This document shows, in pieces, positions 1 through 8,150 of a stretch of 47,641 nt of DNA. Origin of the DNA: an uncultured Alphaproteobacteria bacterium (GTDB lineage Bacteria; Pseudomonadota; Alphaproteobacteria; RF32; CAG-239); NCBI GenBank assembly GCA_944393715.1, contig CALYBB010000024.1, positions 1 through 47,641 of the forward strand, read 5' to 3'. Positions within the stretch are counted from its first letter, which is position 1; each line of letters opens with the position of its first letter. The notes below the pieces were generated by a model. The model was not told the DNA's origin. It saw only the letters and a program-made list of their open reading frames with translations, and did no database searches. The translations under genes and the position numbers were made by a program.

Positions 1-813
1 TTCAAATTCGTTGATTGTTTGTTGCAAAGTTTGTTGCAAAATTTCGATATTTTTTTTGTCGCTCAAATAACGCGTCAACCATTTTGATATCATATCCCGA
101 TGGTTTGATGTCTTGGAAATACCGATAAAAACTGGAATATTCCATAAGGTCTGCTTGGCCGGAGCCACCTGCTGCATTAATCCAAGTCGAGCGGCTTCGA
201 GCATTCCGTTATAGTAGCTTGTAATAATATAATCCGCTTCTTTGGTAAAAAGTTTTTCAAACATCTGATATGCCGAATCAACTTCCAGAGGTTTTAATGC
301 CGCAACTTTTTTTTCTACGTAGTCGGTAAAGACCTCTCTTGTGTTGCGGACACCTTTAAATTTTTTTAAATCTTCCGTCGATTTGATGTTATTGATGCGA
401 TTCGGCAGCATAAACACTGTTATTGGGTTATAGAGCGGCGCAGGAAAAACAAGCTTAAGTCCCTTAAACATCTCGGTTTGATTATAGGCACCGATGAAGA
501 TATCGATATCGCCCTGACGAACTTTTTGCACCAAATCATCAACATTTGGTTGTAACAAATTATATTGGATCTTAAGGTTGGCCTCTTTGACAAAACGATC
601 TATCATCGGCTGAAAAACCGTATGGAAACTTCCGTAGACCTTTGAATCAGGGTAATCGACAAAGCCAAACGGCGCATAATTGATATAGCCTGTCAATTTC
701 AATTCGGTTACTCTGCTGGGGTGTTTATCTTCGTAACGGACAAAAGCTTCGGCGTTATTTATTGAGAGGATCAATACACAGACACCAAAAAATGTGAGCA
801 GTATTTTTTTCAT
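1..813 (-). CDS. Periplasmic substrate-binding protein of transporter type (SBP_bac_3-like), 3' end cut by window
   Basis: Reading frame is open from an ATG at 813 to the window edge (271 codons, no stop). The N-terminus is a typical signal peptide: MKKILLTFFGVCVLIL followed by an Ala-containing cleavage region, so the product is exported. The mature part contains phrases typical of family 3 solute-binding proteins: GYINYAPFGF near the start, DDLVQKVRQGDIDIFIGAY (the site where ligand-binding proteins carry G.xDxx), and later an F..KEADYIITSYYNG segment. It probably binds a small polar solute or amino acid in the periplasm for an ABC transporter, or acts as a sensor protein; no permease or ATPase gene is in view. 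It is transcribed away from flaF, and the 94-bp gap must hold both promoters. The ligand cannot be predicted. Confidence 0.75.
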   Translation of the reverse strand, partial: MKKILLTFFGVCVLILSINNAEAFVRYEDKHPSRVTELKLTGYINYAPFGFVDYPDSKVYGSFHTVFQPMIDRFVKEANLKIQYNLLQPNVDDLVQKVRQGDIDIFIGAYNQTEMFKGLKLVFPAPLYNPITVFMLPNRINNIKSTEDLKKFKGVRNTREVFTDYVEKKVAALKPLEVDSAYQMFEKLFTKEADYIITSYYNGMLEAARLGLMQQVAPAKQTLWNIPVFIGISKTSNHRDMISKWLTRYLSDKKNIEILQQTLQQTINEFE

Positions 814-907
814 GGTTGCTTTTATCTCCGTAATTAATTATATTAGACTGGAGTGAGATTTATTATAACATTTGACGGGTTAATTTTATTTTAAGGATAC
901 AAAAAAA

Positions 908-1273
908 ATGGATACCCTTGGCAGTTACGCCCAGAACGAAATCGCCGGCATGAATGAAGCCGAGCTGGAGTCGCGCGCGCTTATCAAGACGGCTTCGGCG
1001 CTGAACAAAGTTAAGGAAAATTGGGAAGAATCAAAAGGGGAGCTACAGCAAGCTTTGGATAAAAATCGCCGACTGTGGAGTGTTCTGGCATCGGCCATGC
1101 AAGAAGAAGATTGCCCCCAGCCAAAGGAAGTTAAACAAAACATCTTGAATTTGGCTTCGTTTATTTTCCAGCGTACGCTTGAAGTCTCTGCTCATCCGGC
1201 GCCGGAGAAATTGGATATCTTGATCAATATTAACATGAATATCGCCCGCGGATTGTCCGGCAAAGCCGATTGA
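908..1273 (+). CDS. flaF: Flagellar biosynthesis regulator FlaF
   Basis: The 121-aa protein is the usual FlaF size and carries the family pattern: an ESRALIKTASALNKVK helix near residue 25, NRRLWSVLASAM around residue 53, and a C-terminal helix with LDILININMNIARGLSG. FlaF is an alphaproteobacterial cytoplasmic protein that promotes flagellin synthesis and assembly, usually opposite the translational repressor FlbT. No flbT or flagellin gene is next to it here, although a hook protein gene lies 2.5 kb downstream. An AAGGA ribosome-binding site lies 9 nt before the ATG. The gene is alone in its transcription unit and converges with a small gene on the other strand. Confidence 0.88.
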   Translation: MDTLGSYAQNEIAGMNEAELESRALIKTASALNKVKENWEESKGELQQALDKNRRLWSVLASAMQEEDCPQPKEVKQNILNLASFIFQRTLEVSAHPAPEKLDILININMNIARGLSGKAD

Positions 1274-1277
1274 TCTG

Positions 1278-1478
1278 TTACGGCCATAGAAAATTTTGTT
1301 TTTCTTTCAAGGGATTGTTTATTTCATAGCGGCAGAGTGTCAGATAATTTTCTTTTTCCCATAAATAGCGCTGCTGCAGCAATATGTCTTTTGGGCAGGG
1401 GCTGTTGAATCGATTAGGGGTCGGCCGTATTTGTCTTCTGTTCGGCAGGATGTTCTTTTTCAAGTTGTTTGTTTGCAT
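1278..1478 (-). CDS. Small hypothetical protein, 66 aa
   Basis: The frame runs upstream to 1532, but the ATG at 1478 has a clear GGAG 6 nt ahead of it, so this is the likely start. The product is hydrophilic, Asn/Pro-rich at the N-terminus (QTNNLKKNILPNRRQIRP), and ends with an aromatic-rich segment (YLWEKENYLTLCRYEINNP). No membrane segment, metal cluster or known domain is visible. It ends 4 nt from the flaF stop, tail to tail, with no terminator between them. Function unknown; the good ribosome-binding site is the main argument for a real gene. Confidence 0.5.
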   Translation of the reverse strand: MQTNNLKKNILPNRRQIRPTPNRFNSPCPKDILLQQRYLWEKENYLTLCRYEINNPLKEKQNFLWP

Positions 1479-1556
1479 TTTAAACTCCGTTTTTTTACAA
1501 TATAGGCCTAAAAAAACTTTTTCAAAGCTCAATTTGCATTTTTATAAAAAAAATCA

Positions 1557-1585
1557 TTGACTATCCGAAATAAATATATTATCAA
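1557..1585 (+). promoter_or_regulatory. Promoter of tRNA-Leu
   Basis: TTGACT at 1557-1562 and TATCAA at 1580-1585 are separated by 17 nt and end 13 nt before the tRNA 5' end, which fits a sigma-70 promoter serving the tRNA alone. Confidence 0.6.
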
Positions 1586-1598
1586 TGCTTCAGCTTAA

Positions 1599-1684
1599 GG
1601 GGGTATGGCGGAATTGGTAGACGCGCTAGACTCAAAATCTTGTGGCCTCAGGCCGTGTCAGTTCAAGTCTGACTACCCCTACCA
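1599..1684 (+). tRNA. tRNA-Leu (anticodon CAA)
   Basis: An 86-nt class II tRNA with encoded CCA. The acceptor stem pairs GGGGGTA with TACCCCT (one G-T pair), followed by discriminator A. The D arm is GGCGGAATTGGTAGACGC, the anticodon loop CTCAAAA gives CAA (reads UUG), the variable arm is long (GTGGCC...GGCCGTG type), and the T loop is TTCAAGT. The anticodon stem has one T-T mismatch at its second pair. Confidence 0.95.
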
Positions 1685-1691
1685 TTTTTGT

Positions 1692-1733
1692 AAAGCTTTG
1701 TAGGTCGTTGATTTACAAAGCTTTTTCGTTTTT
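1692..1733 (+). terminator. Rho-independent terminator after tRNA-Leu
   Basis: An 11-bp inverted repeat (AAAGCTTTGTA / TACAAAGCTTT) with an 11-nt loop is followed by TTCGTTTTT, directly after the tRNA. Confidence 0.75.
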
Positions 1734-1946
1734 AAACGTCAGGTTTTGCAAATTCACTTTCGGGTTTTGAGAGGATGGCCTATATTATTTTGAATCAAAT
1801 ATTTTAACTTCAAAATATTTCTATTCGCTGTTTTTTTGTCAAGGAATCAAAACAGTCGCCTTAGTTTTGGATAACTTATTAAAAAATGGTTTCTTTTTAC
1901 AAAAAATCTGTTATAACCTAAGGTAACTTTTGAATGTTTTGGCACT

Positions 1947-3182
1947 ATGTCAATGAAATATAAAGAAAAAATAAAATTTAGGAAAGCATATTCTCCGCAT
2001 TATGCTGAGAGGAAACCGTTTTTTTCCGAAAAAGAAATTATTTTTCGGAATGCCGGAAAGGCGATGGTTTTTAAATTTTCGTCTCGGCTGCAGGTGTTTA
2101 TTTTGGCTGCTTTTTGCTTGATCGCCGGATGGAGCGGATATTCTTATTATATGTATAATAAATCAGGAAGGATTATTCTCAATAAAGATCAGGAACTGGT
2201 TGAAACCCGTGATGCCTACGTGGATCTGATGAGTGATTTTGTGGCTATTCAAAAAAACATTGACGAAGTTTTGACTTCAATGAATGACGATAAAAGCAAA
2301 GAAATTGACAGATATAAACGTCAGGCAATGGTTGTTGAAGATAAAATAAAGCAAATTACTGCCGAAAAATCTTGGGCCGATGATAAAAAGATTAATGATA
2401 AAGTTAATATCAACGAGGTTATTTTGCAGCGGGATTTGGCTGCTGCCGAACGTGATGCGCTTAAAGAACAGCTGAAAGAACTTGAAACGGCTGTTCAAAA
2501 CATAAAAAAAGCAGAAATAGAAGTCTTTAATAAGGTTGAAGCTATAGCTTCGAAAGAAATTGGCAAGATTAAAAGCGCTTTTACCAAAGTTAACAGCTCA
2601 CTCAGGCAGCAGGGGCTATACTTTAATCCGTTGGCTAATTCCAAAAAAAGACAAGCACAGGGGGGAACTTTTGTTTCGGACTCCGCCTTGGAGCTGCAAG
2701 ATGAAAAAATTATTCAGAAAATAAGCAGTATCTATAAGGCTGTTGATGATTTGGAATATTATCGCGAGGTTAGCCAGTATGTGCCGATAGGAAAGCCGGT
2801 GTGGAGTTACTGGGTCAGTTCGAAATTCGGCACCCGCAGTGACCCTTTTAATAAACGCGCCGCCACACACAAAGGTATTGATTTAGCTTCAAGACAGGGC
2901 AATAAAATTAAAGTTATGGCTAAAGGAAAGGTCGTTAAGACCCAGCATTCCAACAAAGGTTATGGAAATCTGGTTGTGGTTGACCACGGCAACGGTTTTA
3001 TGACAAAATATGCACATTTGCATAAAATTTATGTCAAAAACGGCGAGCATTTGGAAATTAACGACGCCGTTGGCGAAGTTGGAAATACCGGTCGCTCTAC
3101 AGGGCCACATCTGCATTATGAAATTTTGTACCGTGGCCGGCCTGTGGATCCGATGCCTTTTATGCAGGCTAAAATATCGTAG
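1947..3182 (+). CDS. M23 (LytM) peptidoglycan endopeptidase, membrane-anchored, bactofilin partner
   Basis: A 411-aa protein with a basic cytoplasmic N-terminus, one transmembrane helix (about residues 48-68, LQVFILAAFCLIAGWSGYSY), a long charged coiled coil (about 75-230) and a C-terminal M23 metallopeptidase domain. The zinc ligands are visible: H308 and D312 in HKGID, and H390 in HLHYE, with the auxiliary HLH around 357-359. M23 enzymes cleave peptide crosslinks of murein in the periplasm. The gene sits 20 bp upstream of a bactofilin gene; such bactofilin/M23 pairs shape cells in several alphaproteobacteria, so local cell-wall remodelling directed by the bactofilin is the likely role. The start is uncertain: ATGs at 1947 and 1953 both have weak ribosome-binding sites. 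Confidence 0.88.
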   Translation: MSMKYKEKIKFRKAYSPHYAERKPFFSEKEIIFRNAGKAMVFKFSSRLQVFILAAFCLIAGWSGYSYYMYNKSGRIILNKDQELVETRDAYVDLMSDFVAIQKNIDEVLTSMNDDKSKEIDRYKRQAMVVEDKIKQITAEKSWADDKKINDKVNINEVILQRDLAAAERDALKEQLKELETAVQNIKKAEIEVFNKVEAIASKEIGKIKSAFTKVNSSLRQQGLYFNPLANSKKRQAQGGTFVSDSALELQDEKIIQKISSIYKAVDDLEYYREVSQYVPIGKPVWSYWVSSKFGTRSDPFNKRAATHKGIDLASRQGNKIKVMAKGKVVKTQHSNKGYGNLVVVDHGNGFMTKYAHLHKIYVKNGEHLEINDAVGEVGNTGRSTGPHLHYEILYRGRPVDPMPFMQAKIS

Positions 3183-3202
3183 TTTTTGAAAGGAAACAAG
3201 AG

Positions 3203-3652
3203 ATGAAAAGATTAAAAAGGCTTATTTATTTAAAATTGGCGCGGCGTTTGAGCAAAAGCACGACAGGTGCTCCGGTTCCGAGCATTATCAGCGAGAACAC
3301 CAAAGTCAATGGTGATATTTTGAGCGATGGCATTATTCATATTGATGGTCAGGTGGAAGGTGATGTGGCCTGCGATGAGTTGGTTATCGGCGTAAAAGGT
3401 AGCGTTAATGGCTCAATTAAGGCAAATAATTTGCAACTTTATGGTGTTTTAAAAGGCAAGGCCTTGGTCGATAATCTGTTTGTTGCCAAATCTGCCAAAC
3501 TTATTGGCGATGCCGCACATAATACCATTGCTATTGAACCCGGCGCTTATATTGACGGTCATTGTATTCGTCAGGGAGGTCCTATTCCTGCCGAGGCCGG
3601 CAAACCGGATTTGATGCTGGTCGACAAAACAAAAAAGCTCCGCCATGCGTGA
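3203..3652 (+). CDS. Bactofilin (polymer-forming cytoskeletal protein)
   Basis: At 149 aa it is standard bactofilin size. The central region (about residues 30-130) shows the right-handed beta-helix repeat pattern: NTKVNGDILSDGIIHIDGQV, then EGDVACDELVIGVKGSVNGSI, then KANNLQLYGVLKGKALVDNL. Both ends are flexible. Bactofilins polymerise without nucleotide on the inner face of the membrane and recruit wall enzymes. An AAGGAAAC ribosome-binding site precedes the ATG, the M23 gene is 20 bp upstream, and a strong terminator follows, so the two genes form a two-cistron operon. Confidence 0.9.
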   Translation: MKRLKRLIYLKLARRLSKSTTGAPVPSIISENTKVNGDILSDGIIHIDGQVEGDVACDELVIGVKGSVNGSIKANNLQLYGVLKGKALVDNLFVAKSAKLIGDAAHNTIAIEPGAYIDGHCIRQGGPIPAEAGKPDLMLVDKTKKLRHA

Positions 3653-3680
3653 GTTGACCGTTTCTGTTTATCTTTCGAAG

Positions 3681-3702
3681 CCGCCCTTTGGGGCGGTTTT
3701 TT
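3681..3702 (+). terminator. Terminator of the M23-bactofilin operon
   Basis: A CCGCCC / GGGCGG stem with a TTTG loop is followed by TTTTTT. Confidence 0.9.
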
Positions 3703-3772
3703 ATTGTTTGCCATATTTGGCATAAAAATTGCATTTATTTTAGCAGGAAAATTTAAACAGAAGAGGTTTAAA

Positions 3773-4978
3773 ATGACAATAGCCAGCTTTATTCCGTCAG
3801 TTACGGGTATGGAAGCCATGAGTCATGCGCAGCAGACCGTGGCGGAAAATATTGCCAATATGAATACTACCGGATACAAACAGAACGAAACTTTGTTTTA
3901 TACCCTACTCGGCTCGGAAGGCGTTAATGCCGGAGCTCAGAGCGGCTTGCATTCGTCGCGTGTTGACATAACCGGTGTTAATTATTACGACCGCACCAAT
4001 ATTGGTATTGAAGGCAATGTGCAGTCGACCGGCAACGGTTTTGATGTGGCTATCAGCGGGAACAGCAATGCTTTTTTTACCTTAGATGACGGGTATGGTA
4101 ATCTTTATTATACGCGCGCCGGCGATTTTTCGCGGTTGACGCAAAACGGTGTTACTTATTTGGTATCCAGCGGGGGATTATATGTTCAGGGTTTTGCCGC
4201 AACAGAGGATGGATTTAGCCAAACGTTGTCAGATATTGTAATAGAGGCTCCGGAAACTATTCCGCAAAAGGAAACCACAGAAGCCTCCATCATTGCGAAT
4301 GTTCCGGCTAAAGATGTTGATCGCAGCGTCTACAGCATCCGCATTTATTCTGAAAATTATGATGGTGCAAACCTTAACATGATTTTGGAAAAAATCGATG
4401 GTCGCGACAATAGTTGGAATTTGTCGTTTGAGCTTGAGGACGGAACGGCTGTCGGTGATTCAAACGAGATTATTTTTAACACTGACGGAACTGTCAAAAC
4501 GCCGCAAAATATTACGGCCTCAATTGCTTGGAATGACGGCTCATCAAGCAGTGTTAATATTGATATATCGGCAATGACGCAATATGGTGAAAGTTCGCAA
4601 ATAACACAAATCCAGCAAAACGGCTTTCCATCAGGAAATTTAACCTCTTTAGGGTTTGATGATGATGGCGTTCTAAGGGCTCAGTATAGCAACGGCAGCG
4701 ATGTCGATATTGCCAAATTGGCCATAACCGGCTTTACGGCTCCGGAAAATTTGCTGCCTTATAACAACACAATGTTTGAGGCTAACGGCGAAACCGGAGA
4801 AAGCTATTATGTTGAACCGGAAGGCATCATAACACCGCAATCTATTGAAGCGGCTGCCGTCAATCTAGAAGAAGAATTTTCGCAAATGATTGTCGTGCAA
4901 CGAGCCTATAGTTTGAATGCTCAAAGCTTTACCGTTAACAATGAAATGCTTTCAGTTTTGGTGGATTTGGTCAGCTAA
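3773..4978 (+). CDS. flgE: Flagellar hook protein, FlgE/FlgF/FlgG family
   Basis: The frame extends upstream to 3704, but the ATG at 3773 follows AGAGG by 6 nt and gives the usual N-terminus: a rod-type helix containing GMEAMSHAQQTVAENIANMN with TTGYKQNE. The C-terminus has the paired Flg_bbr_C helix (EEEFSQMIVVQRAYSLNAQS followed by FTVNNEMLSVLVDL). At 401 aa with a central insert containing LGFDDDGVLRAQYSNG, it matches hook protein FlgE better than the shorter rod proteins FlgF and FlgG. It is exported by the flagellar type III apparatus and polymerises into the hook. No hook-cap or hook-length gene is adjacent, so the flagellar genes here look dispersed. Confidence 0.82.
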   Translation: MTIASFIPSVTGMEAMSHAQQTVAENIANMNTTGYKQNETLFYTLLGSEGVNAGAQSGLHSSRVDITGVNYYDRTNIGIEGNVQSTGNGFDVAISGNSNAFFTLDDGYGNLYYTRAGDFSRLTQNGVTYLVSSGGLYVQGFAATEDGFSQTLSDIVIEAPETIPQKETTEASIIANVPAKDVDRSVYSIRIYSENYDGANLNMILEKIDGRDNSWNLSFELEDGTAVGDSNEIIFNTDGTVKTPQNITASIAWNDGSSSSVNIDISAMTQYGESSQITQIQQNGFPSGNLTSLGFDDDGVLRAQYSNGSDVDIAKLAITGFTAPENLLPYNNTMFEANGETGESYYVEPEGIITPQSIEAAAVNLEEEFSQMIVVQRAYSLNAQSFTVNNEMLSVLVDLVS

Positions 4979-4999
4979 AATATATCAAAGTATTGAGGT

Positions 5000-5431
5000 A
5001 TGGGATATTTTTTGAAACTATTTTTGATTGTTTGGAATTTTTGGTTTTCTCTGCCCGATAAAATAAGATTTTTGTTGGTCGGCGGTTTTAATGCCTCGGT
5101 ATCTTATTTGATGTATGTGGGATTTGTATTGTGGCTCGGCGAAAACAGGTACTGGCTTTCCATGACGCTTGCTTGGATATTTTCGTCTTTTATTTCTTTT
5201 ACGACGCAAAAAGTTTTTGTCTTCTGCACCAAAGGAAAATTTTGCGACTGGATAACGGAATATATTAAATGTGTCGGCGTTTGGATAGTTGCCTATATCA
5301 TCAATACCGTAATGCTGGAAATCTTTGTTAAGGCCGCTGAGATTAATGTCTATTTGGCGCAATTTCTGGCTATTATCTGCACGACTGTTTCCAGCTATAT
5401 TTTATTTAAGTATTTTGCCTTTAGACACTAA
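5000..5431 (+). CDS. GtrA-like four-helix membrane protein
   Basis: A 143-aa protein with four predicted membrane spans. It carries the GtrA family opening IRFLLVGGFNASVSYLMYVG and the central WIFSSFISFTTQKVFVF segment; the C-terminus is ILFKYFAFRH. GtrA-like proteins are thought to move lipid-linked sugars across the inner membrane for cell-surface polysaccharide decoration. No glycosyltransferase lies next to it. It starts 21 bp after the hook gene and may be co-transcribed. A GAGG ends 1 nt before the ATG, unusually close, so a slightly later start is possible. Confidence 0.82.
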   Translation: MGYFLKLFLIVWNFWFSLPDKIRFLLVGGFNASVSYLMYVGFVLWLGENRYWLSMTLAWIFSSFISFTTQKVFVFCTKGKFCDWITEYIKCVGVWIVAYIINTVMLEIFVKAAEINVYLAQFLAIICTTVSSYILFKYFAFRH

Positions 5432-5464
5432 AAAAGAGCTCCTTTTATTGAGGAGCCCTTTTTT
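5431..5464. terminator. Bidirectional terminator
   Basis: A GAGCTCC..GGAGCCC hairpin is flanked by AAAAAA on the left and TTTTTT on the right. It lies between convergent genes and serves both. Confidence 0.85.
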
Positions 5465-5475
5465 GGTTTTTTATT

Positions 5476-5796
5476 TTATTTGGATTTTTTGGCAGCTTTT
5501 TTAGTCGAAGCTTTGACCGTCTTTTTGCTGGAAGACGACTTGAGCGCCGAAGCCGGTTTTAGAATAATCGATTTAACATTACGCAGTGCTGCTGTTCTTG
5601 CCGAAACACTCTTTTTAGGCATCAGCACCTTGATCGAAGAAGCTTTTTTTGGAGCTTTTAACTGAACGGAGACCTGATTGGAAAGCTGGCTGATGGCCGC
5701 ATCCCAATCACTCAAGCTTGAATTGGCCGGACAGCCGTTGTTTTTCCAGATATAGTAAGCCGCTTCACGAATAGCATCTTCATTAAATTTGTACAT
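5476..5796 (-). CDS. DUF2934-type protein with lysine-rich tail
   Basis: The 106-aa product has an N-terminal DUF2934-like helix pair (residues 5-38: IREAAYYIWKNNGCP then SDWDAAISQL, the AAY.IW...G.P...DW pattern). It ends in a Ser/Ala/Lys-rich tail of about 60 residues resembling histone-H1-like or AlgP tails, which suggests nucleic-acid binding. The function of DUF2934 is not known. Monocistronic, with its terminator shared with the gene on the opposite strand. Confidence 0.7.
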   Translation of the reverse strand: MYKFNEDAIREAAYYIWKNNGCPANSSLSDWDAAISQLSNQVSVQLKAPKKASSIKVLMPKKSVSARTAALRNVKSIILKPASALKSSSSKKTVKASTKKAAKKSK

Positions 5797-5929
5797 TTCA
5801 GTTCTCCGAAAAATTAGATTGTTACGTTCTGTGTTATCTTTTATAGGCGTTATTGGTTAAAAAAAAGTTTAGATCTTATTATTTTTTCGGATATTGTTTC
5901 TTTTTTTCTTTCAATCTTTATTTTGATGA

Positions 5930-6003
5930 CGCAGCTCCGACCGCGCACTCCTCACGCCACAAAAAAACCGGCTCTACGGCCGGATTTTCTGATGGCGGGA
6001 GTG
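5930..6003 (-). repeat. Duplicated tRNA-Asp 3' tail plus terminator, copy A (orphan)
   Basis: This 74-bp segment is an exact copy of 6139-6212. It holds the last 11 nt of tRNA-Asp (CACTCCCGCCA on the minus strand) and the downstream CCGGC/GCCGG terminator, but the rest of the tRNA is absent. The 135 bp between the copies show no gene. The stretch 5797-5929 upstream of copy A is AT-rich and empty apart from the DUF2934 promoter region. Confidence 0.85.
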
Positions 6004-6138
6004 GACTAAGGCTCATCCAGTTTGAGTTGTAACGCTCGCTCTTATCGCCCATGCTCATCGCTCGCTAACAACTCTGCACCGCAACGGCCTCGCAGCCAAA
6101 TCATTGGCTGCTCCTCACGTTGCGCCACGCGACAAGGT

Positions 6139-6212
6139 CGCAGCTCCGACCGCGCACTCCTCACGCCACAAAAAAACCGGCTCTACGGCCGGATTTTCTG
6201 ATGGCGGGAGTG
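6139..6212 (-). repeat. Duplicated tRNA-Asp 3' tail plus terminator, copy B (functional)
   Basis: Exact 74-bp match to 5930-6003. This copy is joined to the complete tRNA-Asp. Confidence 0.85.
6170..6192 (-). terminator. Terminator of tRNA-Asp
   Basis: Read on the minus strand, CCGGC..GCCGG is followed by seven T residues, 10 nt after the tRNA 3' end. The same hairpin occurs in copy A of the repeat. Confidence 0.8.
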
Positions 6213-6278
6213 ACGGGGCTCGGACCCGCGACCTTCTGCGTGACAGGCAGACGCTCTAACCAGCTGAGCTACACCCCC
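6202..6278 (-). tRNA. tRNA-Asp (anticodon GTC)
   Basis: A 77-nt tRNA with encoded CCA. The acceptor GGGGGTG pairs with CACTCCC, the D arm is GCTCAGCTGGTTAGAGC, the anticodon arm CTGCC-TGTCACG-CAG gives GTC, and the T arm is GCGGG-TCCGAGC-CCCGT. Confidence 0.95.
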
Positions 6279-6293
6279 TTAAAACGAGTTTCC

Positions 6294-6321
6294 TTATAAA
6301 CAACAAAAAGCATAATTGCAA
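6294..6321 (-). promoter_or_regulatory. Promoter of tRNA-Asp
   Basis: On the minus strand TTGCAA (6321-6316) and TTATAA (6299-6294) are 16 nt apart, ending 15 nt before the tRNA. Confidence 0.5.
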
Positions 6322-6406
6322 GAACTTTTTTTGTTTTTTTGCAATTTTTATCTTTTGTTCACTTTTATGTGATTATAATGGATTGGATGTACTTAGTTAT
6401 ACACAT

Positions 6407-7882
6407 ATGACTTTTTTGAGTCTTTATTTGCTTAGGCGAAATTTGTATACTGGCGAGAGTTTTAACTACAGAAGGTTGAAAAATTTGAGATTTATATTAA
6501 AATTAAAGCATCGGCAGAAAGTTATTAACGTTTGCTATTTTAGCGCCGTCTTGGCTGCTTTTGTTTTGTCTTTGGCTCATAATAACCGTGTGGAAGCTTC
6601 TGTTGATACGAAGGATTATTTCTCGTATCTAATGATTGAGAACAGTGTCAGCAATAATCTTGAGAAAGCTCCTGATTTTTCGGCAGAATCGGTTGATAAT
6701 ATCCGTGCCATGTTTGAAATGGTCGATAATCTGGTCAAACAGAGAAATGTTGAACAGACGCTTACCTTGAAAAGCGGCGACACTTTGATTTCCGCTTTGA
6801 AGCGCATTGGTGTAGACAGTGATACGGCCAATAGTATTTATTATTCGCTTAAAGAACATTATGACCCCAGAGATTTAAAGTCGGGGCAAGCTTTAACCAT
6901 CAATCTGGCCATTGATGCTCAAACGGATAAACTGGTTACCGTTAATTATTTGATTATTGAACCGGCTGCCGGCGAAAGAGTTATCACAGCTTTAAAAGAT
7001 AAGGCTTATCAGACTTATGTTGAAAAAGAAGAATTTATTGATGAAGTAAATTCTCAGTCCGGAGAAATTAATGGGAATCTTTCTAATGCCATGCGTGATA
7101 AAGGGATTCCAATGCGTGTGGTCAGCAATTTTATTAATCTCTTTTCTTATGCTGTTGATTTTAAACGTGATATCCGGCAGGGAGACGGTTTTGAGATTGT
7201 TTACGAAAGTCAGGTTACTTCTGACGGAAGCCAGATTAAGAGCGGTGATATTCTTTATGCTGCTTTGAATTTGCGAGGACAGAAAATTGCCTTATACCGT
7301 TTTGAGAAATCTAACGGCAGCGCCGAATATTATGATGCTAAAGGGCGGGCGCTGAAAAAGACGCTTGACCGTAAGCCGATGTCTTTTAAAAATGCCCGTA
7401 TATCCTCGCCTTTTGGCAAAAGATATCACCCTATTTTGAAAAAATATAAGATTCACTGGGGCGTTGATTACGCAGCACCCAAGGGAACTTTGATTTATGC
7501 CGGTGGCGATGGAGTGGTTCAAGTAGCTAAATATAATGGATCCTATGGTAATTATATTAAAATTCGTCATAATTCCGAATTCTCGACAGCGTATGGGCAT
7601 ATGAGCGGTTTTGCTAAGGGAATACGCCCAGGTGTGCGTGTCAAACAAGGACAGGTTATTGGTTATGTCGGTTCGACCGGACGTTCTACCGGACCACATT
7701 TGCATTATGAAGTTATAAAAAATGGTCGAAGGGTTAATCCTCGGACAATCAAAGCAGCAACCGGAGAAAACTTGAAGGGGAATGCTTTGTCGCAATTTAA
7801 GAGAGTTGTGGCACAGATTGATCGCGATTATGGCAGAGCCTTTGCTTCTAAGCCGCAAGACACCAAATTAGCACAAAAATAA
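6407..7882 (+). CDS. Murein DD-endopeptidase, MepM-like (M23 family)
   Basis: The frame opens with TTG at 6383, but the ATG at 6407 is a more ordinary start; neither has a convincing ribosome-binding site. In 6383 numbering there is one hydrophobic anchor (about 48-66), an OapA/LysM-like region (about 120-200, TLKSGDTLISALKRIGV) and a C-terminal M23 domain with zinc ligands H358 and D362 (HWGVD) and H441 (HLHYE), plus GHM at 406. This is the MepM/YebA layout: a periplasmic enzyme cleaving D-Ala-mDAP crosslinks to let new murein in. It is monocistronic with its own terminator and is the last chromosomal gene before the phage module. Confidence 0.88.
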   Translation: MTFLSLYLLRRNLYTGESFNYRRLKNLRFILKLKHRQKVINVCYFSAVLAAFVLSLAHNNRVEASVDTKDYFSYLMIENSVSNNLEKAPDFSAESVDNIRAMFEMVDNLVKQRNVEQTLTLKSGDTLISALKRIGVDSDTANSIYYSLKEHYDPRDLKSGQALTINLAIDAQTDKLVTVNYLIIEPAAGERVITALKDKAYQTYVEKEEFIDEVNSQSGEINGNLSNAMRDKGIPMRVVSNFINLFSYAVDFKRDIRQGDGFEIVYESQVTSDGSQIKSGDILYAALNLRGQKIALYRFEKSNGSAEYYDAKGRALKKTLDRKPMSFKNARISSPFGKRYHPILKKYKIHWGVDYAAPKGTLIYAGGDGVVQVAKYNGSYGNYIKIRHNSEFSTAYGHMSGFAKGIRPGVRVKQGQVIGYVGSTGRSTGPHLHYEVIKNGRRVNPRTIKAATGENLKGNALSQFKRVVAQIDRDYGRAFASKPQDTKLAQK

Positions 7883-7888
7883 CTTTAA

Positions 7889-7918
7889 GCCTCCGTTTTA
7901 GTCCGGAGGCTTTTATTT
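7889..7918 (+). terminator. Terminator of the MepM-like gene
   Basis: A GCCTCCG / CGGAGGC hairpin is followed by TTTTATTT. It marks the left chromosome/phage boundary. Confidence 0.9.
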
Positions 7919-8150
7919 AATTTTTGCAGATTTCCAGTTGCAAACGTAACTTATTGATTCTTGCCAGCCATTCCCAAAAAGCCGGAGCATTGTTTAGTCG
8001 GCTTATTTCTGCTGCTACCTTGGGACCGGCGACCGGATAGGTCGGACAAATGTCATAGTTGTCCGCGGCGCATGAGCTCAAGCAACTCAGACTGAGCAGC
8101 ATGAGGCTCAGCCAAAATTTTGGCCTCTTTGTTTTTGACATATCTGACAA
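7917..8150 (-). CDS. Outer-membrane spanin subunit (Rz1-like lipoprotein)
   Basis: A 77-aa product with a lipoprotein signal peptide (FWLSLMLLSLSCLSSC, lipobox Cys near residue 28) and a short periplasmic part with CPTYPVAGPKVAAEI. The same small size, Pro in the mature part and overlap with an inner-membrane partner are typical of Rz1 o-spanins, which fuse inner and outer membranes in the last step of lysis. Its first 98 bp overlap the i-spanin gene in another frame. The last gene of the leftward phage operon. Confidence 0.72.
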   Translation of the reverse strand: MSDMSKTKRPKFWLSLMLLSLSCLSSCAADNYDICPTYPVAGPKVAAEISRLNNAPAFWEWLARINKLRLQLEICKN

